Below, one piece after another: positions 6,720 to 12,349 of a DNA stretch of 12,349 bases. How positions within the stretch are numbered: the stretch's first letter is position 1; every line of letters begins with the position of its first letter. The notes beneath the pieces were generated by a model. The model was not told where the DNA came from. It ran no database searches and saw only the letters and a list, made by a program, of their open reading frames with translations. Origin of the DNA: an uncultured Bacillus sp. (GTDB taxonomy: Bacteria > Bacillota > Bacilli > Bacillales_B > DSM-18226); contig NZ_CAMLDX010000098.1 in the NCBI RefSeq assembly GCF_946478885.1, positions 1 to 12,349 on the forward strand. Direction: 5' to 3'. A program made the position numbers and the translations under genes.

Positions 6720-6758
6720 AATTGAAAAAGCTCTGCAGATTCTCCTTCTCTGCAGAGC
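6720..6758 (-). terminator. Rho-independent terminator of the large phosphoesterase gene
   Basis: GCTCTGCAGA (6730-6739) pairs perfectly with TCTGCAGAGC (6749-6758) around a nine-base loop. Read on the minus strand the stem is followed by TTTTTCAATT. It lies about 40 bases past the stop codon at 6796, the expected place for the terminator of that gene. Confidence 0.85.
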
Positions 6759-6795
6759 CATTCGAACTTTACTTTATGCAACACGTGTCAAAGCA

Positions 6796-9700
6796 TTACT
6801 GTGATACCCCGGATGGCGCTGTGGAATTTGTTTCAAAACTCCATATATCCGAGACGGTTCTCCCTGTGTAGTCATCCTCGGCTATCGTATACCAGTAGTA
6901 AGTCTGGCCAGGTTCAAGACGTCTCCATCTCACTTCAGCTTCACTTCCGCTTTTTACCCCTTTTTCTACATCAATTAGTTTGTCAGTGTATACATTGACG
7001 CTAAAGCTGTCTGTCGCAATGCGCTTTTGCTGGGCATCGAGGTCCAAATCAATGACGAACTCATCCTTTGCTCCGTACTTGTCGGTATCATAATAATTAT
7101 AGTCATTCATGTAAGGCGAATAGGTATTCACAAGGATTCTATTCTGATCCTGATCAAAGTGCAGCAGACGCATATAGCCCTTTCCACCCTCAGGGCCTCC
7201 CTGGTAATCCATCAATACCTGGTACACCTTGCGATCCGGAGCACCGTCTCTATTATCATCTATCTCATCTATAAGAGTCTGTGCTTCATGATAGTGGCCT
7301 GAGAACACGATGAATACATTCTTGTTCGGCAAGACGACTTCATTGTACAGCTTATCTCCCATGGGATGTCTTGTACCGGATGCCTGCAAAAATTCATGGA
7401 AACACAGGATTGCCTTGCGATCCGGATGATCGGCCAGCACTTGATTCAGCCAGGCAATCGCCTCATCATCAATGCCCCAGCCCATATACACCATGATATA
7501 ATCATTGCCATTGGCCGATATGAGATCATAGTGGCCGCGGTTATTCTTGTATGATCCACCGTAATAGGACCGATCTCGGTAGCGTTTTTCACCAAAATAG
7601 CGATAAAAGTTTGTGTAATCCGATGTTTTATGATCAACATCATGATTTCCTGCCAATACTCCGTTTGGAATATTGGCTTCATCCAACGTATCCATAAACA
7701 TATCCGCATTATTCCACTGATATTCCTGATTGCTTTCATCCACTAAATCCCCGGTGTGGAATACATATTTAATTTTATAAGCATCCTGATTTTCTACAAT
7801 CCACTTAGTCATGCGGTCGTAAATATAGGGATAGCTTTCCGAATAATACTGGGTGTCGGACATCCAGACGAAGGCATAGTCATATTTTTCCGGGGATGCC
7901 GGAATTTCATCCTGCACAAGGACATTCACCTTACTGTCCTGCACAAATTCTTCTGTAGCCACCGGTTTCGTCAAGGTGAAATCCTCCTTGCCGGCAATTT
8001 TATAATCAAGCATGATCCATTTGTTTTTCTTATGACTCCACGCATACATGGACACCTTCCTTCCTGGCAGAGAATGACCCTCCCATGATAATTCGACGAT
8101 GTCTGTCTCATCAACCGAGCTGTCAATCGTGACGTCAAACCGGTGATATGGAAATTGCGAATCTGAATCGGTCACAAGATAATCATTATCCGAGGCGGAA
8201 ATTTTGCGGATTTCCTCCGCCAAGACATCCATTTCCCCCGGCTGAACCATCATTTTCGGCGGTTCTGTATCAGCGGCATGCTTATAAACCTTCATCATCT
8301 TTGTATCAGACGGTTTATACTGGAAGCCTTGATAAAAAGAAACCCTCATGTCATCGTTCGTTGGGTCGGTTACTTTTACTTTTAATAGAGCATCGGTCCC
8401 CTCATGAACGGTACCGGATTCAGGCGCTATCAGCTCGGGTTTTTTCGGCAATTCATCCACGACCGAAAATGCCATCGACTGCTCTGCTTTATTCCCGACA
8501 TTATCAACAGCTGTCATCTTCAGATGGTGTGCCCCGGGCGATAGTTTAGCCGACGATGTTTCATATGGAACATGAATCACTTGATTATCCAGCTTTACTT
8601 CGGTACTCTTGATTCCGGCAATGGCATCAACAGCGTTGGCATGGATCGTAAATTTCCCCTTGTACTCCTTGCCCTTTTCCATATTGGTTTCAATAGCCGG
8701 TGCTGTGTTATCCACCTTTACCTTGGCTGATACCTCTCGATTGACAGCATCTTTCGCCCGAATCGTATATGTGCCGTCCTTCATCTTGAGCGTATCCCAT
8801 TTATATGTCTTCGCGAGCATTTTTTCACCGGGGATGTTGAAGGTAAAACCGGCTGCCGGGCTGGAATCCTTCATGGCAATGATTTTCTCCGGATGGTGAC
8901 TGTTCGGATCGCGAATAACAGTTCCGTCTGCTAAAATCAGACGCACATTACGCAAACTGAAATCATCGCGATTTTCTCCGTTATCCCGTGGAAAAGGAGT
9001 AGCCTTATCCCCTGAACGAATCATAAAACGGTTCGGACCTGCCTTTAATTTCTCCGGTTGAACCGGAACGGTAATGGTCTTCCATTGCGGGATCCAATCA
9101 TCAAAAATCCGAAGAATCTCATCTCCCATGGTGACACCGTTCTGGAAAAAGGTATTCACCCCTCTTACTTCAAAGGCCAGATAGCTCTCATATTCCAATG
9201 AACGGAAGGTGCTACCCGTAGGTTCCCTGTCATCGATATAGAGTTTCACCTGTTCCGGCCCTGCATCATCGGAAGCAGCCTTTAAAATTTCTTCACCTGA
9301 AAGAATATCACCCTTTTTGACATTCAATCTTAAACGGGCATCACTGCGGTCGCTGTTGACCTTAACCATATATTTCTTACTGGAAATTTCATTTGTCCCG
9401 TCCGAGACAACAAAATAATATTCAATCGATTTGCGTGCAATCAGCTCCGGAGCATATATCGTGTATGGATAGTGAAGCGTGTTATGATCCTGCTGCAGAA
9501 AAACCTTTTTATACTTCTTTTCTTTATTATTTTTATAAAAAAGCGCAACGGTTTTGACGATAAAATTATCTTGGGCATCAGCAGTCAGTACTAAATCGTC
9601 TGTCTGCTTAATTTCCTTCGTATCGGTCAAATTCTCAAATATCGGTGCTTTAGTATCCTTCGGAATCTCAACCGGCTTGATTGGAACCTGCGACTTCGAA

Positions 9701-11304
9701 ATCTTGCCAGGAGTGGCAGCCTTCTTTCCCGGACTGACCTTTTTCATAATACTGCCGCCATCAGCCGGATATTTATAGGTGATCCCTTTGTCTTCATGGG
9801 TGTCATCGACATTAGAATGATTGGCATAGTAAGCAACCGAACTTTCAATATCGGTATTCGTGGCGATGACAATCCCTCTGTGACTATTATTTGCCATACC
9901 GGGAGAATAAATTTTCACAATATCCTGATTTTCCACTAATTGGCTTTTATAATGCCGATTGAAATCGGAAACCGTTTTTGCCTTGTTGCTTTCATTTATG
10001 ATCCAGAATACCACGATTTTCTGTGACGGGATGGTAAAATCTGCCGGAACAGACTCCCACATCACATCGGTCTCCGGATCTGAGCCATAACGGTATTGAA
10101 TATGATAATCCTTAAAATTTAGATCTTGATCACTGTTATTGTACAGTTCGATGAATTCATATCCGTCTTCGCTACCGACATTAGTTGAATCGGGAACAAT
10201 TTCTGTGATCAGAAAGATTGGCAGCTTATTAAAGTCTACTTTCGGCTTTGCGACTGTAATCTTAAGCTCATTCGTTTTGATGTAATTTTTCCCATCAGAA
10301 GCCTCGATATAATAGACCAAATTCGATTCGACCACATTTCCCGGAATTTTGGCTGAAAAATGCCCCGGTTTTTCGGCTGTTATCGTCATCGATAGAGCCG
10401 TAAACGCTTCGCCGCCTTCCTTCTTATAATATACTGTTGCATACGGCACCGACTGGTTATCCTTGACGCTTGCTTCCAGTATGATGTCTGTATAGGCCTC
10501 ACTGTTTTTGACGGGCTTATGTTTAAGGATTGGCGGACTAATGTCTTCTTCCATTTCTTCAATGTTGACCGGCTTCTCAGGAACCTGCTCCAAATCGAAG
10601 CTGCCCGGGGTCGGATTGGCAAGTACGGCCAGCTTGTTCATAATCGTGCTTGATTTGGGATAACAGTACTGCACAACCTTCCCGGCATTATTGGTCTCCT
10701 TTGGCAAATAGCTTGCAGATATAACCGTCTGTCCGACTTTATCCTTAATCGCTGCCCCTCTGTTCCCGCCATTATAAAATCTTTTGAAGCTCTTGATCTC
10801 AATAATCTGCTCCTCCGGGATACGAGTTCCGAATTTGGCATTAAAATCCGCCTTTGTTTTTCCGGAAGGGTTGTACCAAAATACAACCAGCTGTTGCGGA
10901 AGAATCACCGCATTCTCCTTCAGCATCATTGCTTTATCCGCATGACGACCTTTTATGTATTGATAATAAAATGAGTAGTTGTTTAAGGACAAAGGCTGGG
11001 TCGTGTTATTATACACCTCGAAATATTCATAATCATCTTTGCCGGCAGAATTCGGCGACATCTCCGTGATCAGGATATGTGGATATGAGTTAAAATCCTC
11101 CTGATCGGCTGCTGCTTCATCGCCATCCTTCAGGACCTTATTGACAAATTGCGCTCCGGGATCCTCTTCTCCCTGCGCTGCCTTTTCTCGATTGTCATCT
11201 TCCTCCGCTTCCATCACAATGGTGGAAGACACAAATTGAATCACAAATAGAAACACTATGATGAAAGATGATAACCATAATCCTAATTTTCGACCATTCA
11301 TCAT
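6796..11304 (-). CDS. Giant secreted metallophosphoesterase with two lamin-tail domains and Ig-like modules
   Basis: A 1502-residue exported protein. A hydrophobic segment at 8-30 is a signal peptide or N-terminal anchor. Lamin-tail (LTD) domains lie at about 75-235 (ILITEMSPNS, YEYFEVYNN) and 363-540 (FLITEIVPDS, YEFIELYNN), each followed by an Ig-like module (256-351, 553-650). A beta-rich middle region follows, with an Ig-like unit near 865-948. The calcineurin-like phosphoesterase domain is at about 1142-1345 and has all the expected metal sites: SDTQ (Asp1150, Gln1152 in place of His), GDLVD (Asp1186), GNHD (Asn1220, His1221), His1303 and GHYH (His1337, His1339). A fibronectin-III-like tail spans 1425-1492. 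There is no SLH, LPXTG or C-terminal anchor. The substrate (phosphomonoester, diester or nucleic acid) cannot be read from sequence. AGGAGG at 11310-11315 sits five bases from this ATG and eight from a second ATG at 11301, which may be the true start. A Pho-type promoter precedes it. Confidence 0.9.
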   Translation of the reverse strand: MMNGRKLGLWLSSFIIVFLFVIQFVSSTIVMEAEEDDNREKAAQGEEDPGAQFVNKVLKDGDEAAADQEDFNSYPHILITEMSPNSAGKDDYEYFEVYNNTTQPLSLNNYSFYYQYIKGRHADKAMMLKENAVILPQQLVVFWYNPSGKTKADFNAKFGTRIPEEQIIEIKSFKRFYNGGNRGAAIKDKVGQTVISASYLPKETNNAGKVVQYCYPKSSTIMNKLAVLANPTPGSFDLEQVPEKPVNIEEMEEDISPPILKHKPVKNSEAYTDIILEASVKDNQSVPYATVYYKKEGGEAFTALSMTITAEKPGHFSAKIPGNVVESNLVYYIEASDGKNYIKTNELKITVAKPKVDFNKLPIFLITEIVPDSTNVGSEDGYEFIELYNNSDQDLNFKDYHIQYRYGSDPETDVMWESVPADFTIPSQKIVVFWIINESNKAKTVSDFNRHYKSQLVENQDIVKIYSPGMANNSHRGIVIATNTDIESSVAYYANHSNVDDTHEDKGITYKYPADGGSIMKKVSPGKKAATPGKISKSQVPIKPVEIPKDTKAPIFENLTDTKEIKQTDDLVLTADAQDNFIVKTVALFYKNNKEKKYKKVFLQQDHNTLHYPYTIYAPELIARKSIEYYFVVSDGTNEISSKKYMVKVNSDRSDARLRLNVKKGDILSGEEILKAASDDAGPEQVKLYIDDREPTGSTFRSLEYESYLAFEVRGVNTFFQNGVTMGDEILRIFDDWIPQWKTITVPVQPEKLKAGPNRFMIRSGDKATPFPRDNGENRDDFSLRNVRLILADGTVIRDPNSHHPEKIIAMKDSSPAAGFTFNIPGEKMLAKTYKWDTLKMKDGTYTIRAKDAVNREVSAKVKVDNTAPAIETNMEKGKEYKGKFTIHANAVDAIAGIKSTEVKLDNQVIHVPYETSSAKLSPGAHHLKMTAVDNVGNKAEQSMAFSVVDELPKKPELIAPESGTVHEGTDALLKVKVTDPTNDDMRVSFYQGFQYKPSDTKMMKVYKHAADTEPPKMMVQPGEMDVLAEEIRKISASDNDYLVTDSDSQFPYHRFDVTIDSSVDETDIVELSWEGHSLPGRKVSMYAWSHKKNKWIMLDYKIAGKEDFTLTKPVATEEFVQDSKVNVLVQDEIPASPEKYDYAFVWMSDTQYYSESYPYIYDRMTKWIVENQDAYKIKYVFHTGDLVDESNQEYQWNNADMFMDTLDEANIPNGVLAGNHDVDHKTSDYTNFYRYFGEKRYRDRSYYGGSYKNNRGHYDLISANGNDYIMVYMGWGIDDEAIAWLNQVLADHPDRKAILCFHEFLQASGTRHPMGDKLYNEVVLPNKNVFIVFSGHYHEAQTLIDEIDDNRDGAPDRKVYQVLMDYQGGPEGGKGYMRLLHFDQDQNRILVNTYSPYMNDYNYYDTDKYGAKDEFVIDLDLDAQQKRIATDSFSVNVYTDKLIDVEKGVKSGSEAEVRWRRLEPGQTYYWYTIAEDDYTGRTVSDIWSFETNSTAPSGVSQ

Positions 11305-11348
11305 GGCATCCTCCTAAAAATGACACTCCATCTAAAATTCCATTATCT

Positions 11349-11398
11349 ATTTTACTCTTTCTATAGTATTTGTAAAAAACTTATTAATATAGTGTAAA
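11349..11398 (-). promoter_or_regulatory. Candidate PhoP-controlled promoter of the phosphoesterase gene
   Basis: Read on the minus strand, three half-sites sit exactly 11 bases apart: TTTACA (11398-11393), TTAATA (11387-11382) and TTTACA (11376-11371). All three match the Bacillus PhoP half-site TT(A/T/C)A(C/T)A perfectly. A fourth in phase downstream, TATAGA, matches four of six. The last perfect half-site doubles as a -35 (TTTACA, five of six), and a -10, TAAAAT (11354-11349, five of six), follows after 16 bases. Overlap of the PhoP box with the -35 is typical of PhoP-activated genes. The expected transcript would start near 11342, about 38 bases before the start codon. The same bases read on the plus strand resemble a WalR box, because the two regulators recognise related half-sites. 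Confidence 0.55.
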
Positions 11399-11405
11399 TT
11401 TAAAA

Positions 11406-11478
11406 ACAGAGGGACGGTCCCCGTTTCTCTCATTTCTTTTAAAAAAAAGGGACAGCAGGACCTCTCCTTCTAAAAAGA
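11406..11478. repeat. REP-like GGGACGGTCCC element
   Basis: ACAGAGGGACGGTCCCCG at 11406-11423 contains the quasi-palindrome GGGACGGTCCC. It resembles short dispersed intergenic repeats with a GGGACGGT core that I recall from Bacillus genomes. A related block, AAGGGACAGCAGGACC, follows at about 11447-11462 after an A-run. Only one copy is in the window, so dispersal cannot be shown. It may instead be a small hairpin with a one-base loop. No IS200-like or REP-associated transposase is present here. Confidence 0.35.
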
Positions 11479-11673
11479 GCAACAGTGCTTCCATTTCCCT
11501 GAAAGGACAAGCGAACAAGCCAACTCAATGGTCAAGAGCCCCATGAATGATTCATTTCCAAATGGGCTATCGTAATATTTTCCCCTTATGAAAATTTTAT
11601 GGAGAATGCTTTTCTTCCCCGGATACAGCACGGAAATCAAGTAAAATAGAGAGGAAAGATAATCATGTTTCAC
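11470..11673 (-). pseudogene. Possible second IS3-like transposase scrap (DDE glutamate region)
   Basis: A minus-strand frame of 67 codons with a GTG start and no convincing ribosome binding site. Residues 33-50, YYDSPFGNESFMGLLTIE, recall the last catalytic motif of IS3-family OrfB proteins (roughly YDNAxxESFxGxLKxE), with one extra residue and weak flanks. If right, Glu41 would be the DDE glutamate. The resemblance is short and could be chance. The rest of the 11305-11746 interval holds the Pho-type promoter, the REP-like element and the leader of the next gene. Confidence 0.22.
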
Positions 11674-11746
11674 AATCCCTGCTGCTTCTGATAAACATTC
11701 ACACGTAAATCACAAAATGATTCCCATTAAAGGAGCTGTCTAGTAT

Positions 11747-12205
11747 ATGAAACCGAAAGCGAAAAAGCCATTTTCTTGTTATGTCTTAATCTCCTTACAG
11801 CTATTTCTCGGGATTGGAGGGCTCTTTGGCGGCGGAGCATTGATACTTTCCCCTGATGGAGCTCTTTTGCGGATGCCGCTCGAAATACTAGAGCCCAGCC
11901 CTTTTCAAACTTACCTCATTCCCGGAATCATTCTCTTTGCTGTTATTGGGGTGCTCCCCTTATTCACTGCTATATTTCTCATCACAGAAAAACCGCTAAA
12001 GACCTTTGACAAATTAAGCATCTACCGCGAGAGCAGCTGGTCATGGAACTGGTCGCTTTATCTTGGTTTTATCCTCATTATTTGGATCGTAGTCGAAGTC
12101 TATATGATTCGTGCTATCGCCTTTATTCATGTGTTCTATGCCTTCCTTGGTCTTGCCATTCAGGCCGTTACCCTTTTGCCTTCCGTGAAGAAACATTATT
12201 CGTGA
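11747..12205 (+). CDS. Four-helix membrane protein of unknown function
   Basis: A 152-residue integral membrane protein with predicted segments at about 11-33, 56-78, 100-122 and 124-146. Three conserved-looking stretches fit a widespread bacterial membrane family that I recall without a name. They are a glycine-rich GIGGLFGGGALILSPDG (22-38), MPLEILEPSPFQTYLIPG (43-60) between helices 1 and 2, and WIVVEVYMIR (113-122) in helix 3. Function is unknown. The first segment is preceded by basic MKPKAKKP, suggesting a cytoplasmic N-terminus. The start is supported by AAAGGAG at 11729-11735, eleven bases upstream. The gene appears to stand alone, divergent from the large phosphoesterase; no convincing promoter or terminator was found. 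Confidence 0.8.
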   Translation: MKPKAKKPFSCYVLISLQLFLGIGGLFGGGALILSPDGALLRMPLEILEPSPFQTYLIPGIILFAVIGVLPLFTAIFLITEKPLKTFDKLSIYRESSWSWNWSLYLGFILIIWIVVEVYMIRAIAFIHVFYAFLGLAIQAVTLLPSVKKHYS

Positions 12206-12229
12206 ACGGTGAATAGTGAATGGTTATGA
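12202..12229 (+). repeat. Short heptamer repeat GTGAAnn
   Basis: GTGAACG, GTGAATA and GTGAATG stand in tandem, followed by the diverged GTTATGA. The array overlaps the stop codon of the membrane protein gene. It is a microsatellite-like run of three units, too short to say whether it varies. Confidence 0.45.
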
Positions 12230-12349
12230 AAATAGAAGGAAAAAGCAAAAAGGAAATCAGTATCTCGGGGTGCCCATTCAGCTACATTGTTCACGCCAAA
12301 CGGGTGCCCCGCAGTATTTTCCACCATCAACACATTATTGAAAGCAGCC
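12226..12349 (+). CDS. Possible partial coding region at the right edge
   Basis: From an ATG at 12226 a plus-strand frame stays open to the window end (41 codons). It begins MKIEGKSKKEISISGCPF and continues YIVHAKRVPRSIFHHQH. There is no good ribosome binding site upstream. The minus strand also has an open frame here, ending in a TAA at about 12194-12196, whose translation includes ENTAGHPFGVNNVAEWAPRD and looks equally protein-like. I cannot decide between them, and I recognise neither; both may be fragments. Confidence 0.3.
   Translation, partial: MKIEGKSKKEISISGCPFSYIVHAKRVPRSIFHHQHIIESS

Noticed and set aside
6560..6720. Possible c-di-GMP (GEMM) riboswitch, from GCAAACCC and GGGTTACCGG
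   Set aside because: The conserved GGGACGCAAAGC core and correct spacing are absent, there is no sensible downstream gene on the plus strand, and the minus strand reads as protein.
8148..8549. 133-codon plus-strand open frame
   Set aside because: Lies wholly inside the minus-strand phosphoesterase gene, has no recognisable domain and a low-complexity Ser/Pro/His composition; a shadow.
11371..11387. WalR box on the plus strand
   Set aside because: The same bases fit a three-repeat PhoP box better and in the right orientation for the phosphoesterase gene, so the WalR reading was not listed separately.

Overview
The window reads as chromosome of a Gram-positive, low-to-moderate GC member of the Bacillaceae or a close relative. 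This is inferred from strong AGGAGG-type ribosome binding sites, Bacillus-style signal peptides, U-tract terminators and several secreted proteins with S-layer homology (SLH) repeats. The species cannot be named from sequence alone. There are no rRNA, tRNA or CRISPR features, and no prophage structure.

Layout: the left half (1-6400) is a cluster of four SLH-anchored extracellular proteins on alternating strands. They are a GDSL/SGNH esterase with three C-terminal SLH repeats (73-1365, +); an SLT-type lytic transglycosylase with an SH3 domain and three SLH repeats (1664-3142, -); an NlpC/P60 peptidase with three SLH repeats (4250-5230, +); and a protein with three N-terminal SLH repeats and an unassigned C-terminal beta-rich domain (5321-6370, -). 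A small membrane protein (3507-3782, +) lies between the second and third. The right half is dominated by a 1502-residue secreted metallophosphoesterase with two lamin-tail domains and several Ig-like modules (6796-11304, -). It is followed by a four-helix membrane protein of unknown function (11747-12205, +) and an unresolved right edge.

The spaces between genes hold decayed coding material: a probable IS3-family OrfB fragment (about 3306-3443, -), a frame with three internal stops (3821-4104, +), a 51-codon C-terminal-like frame without a start (6538-6693, -) and perhaps a second IS3-like scrap (11470-11673, -). This suggests that surface-protein genes have been inserted, flipped and lost here.

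How the genes may work together: the SLH proteins would dock on pyruvylated secondary cell-wall polymer and act on peptidoglycan (transglycosylase, endopeptidase) or on acyl/acetyl esters (GDSL). The large phosphoesterase is exported and could release phosphate from extracellular substrates. The best regulatory signal is upstream of it: three perfect PhoP half-sites spaced exactly 11 bases apart overlap a plausible sigma-A promoter, which suggests membership of the Pho (phosphate-starvation) regulon. A one-mismatch WalR-like box lies upstream of the NlpC/P60 gene. Functional claims are family-level inferences; no homology search was run.
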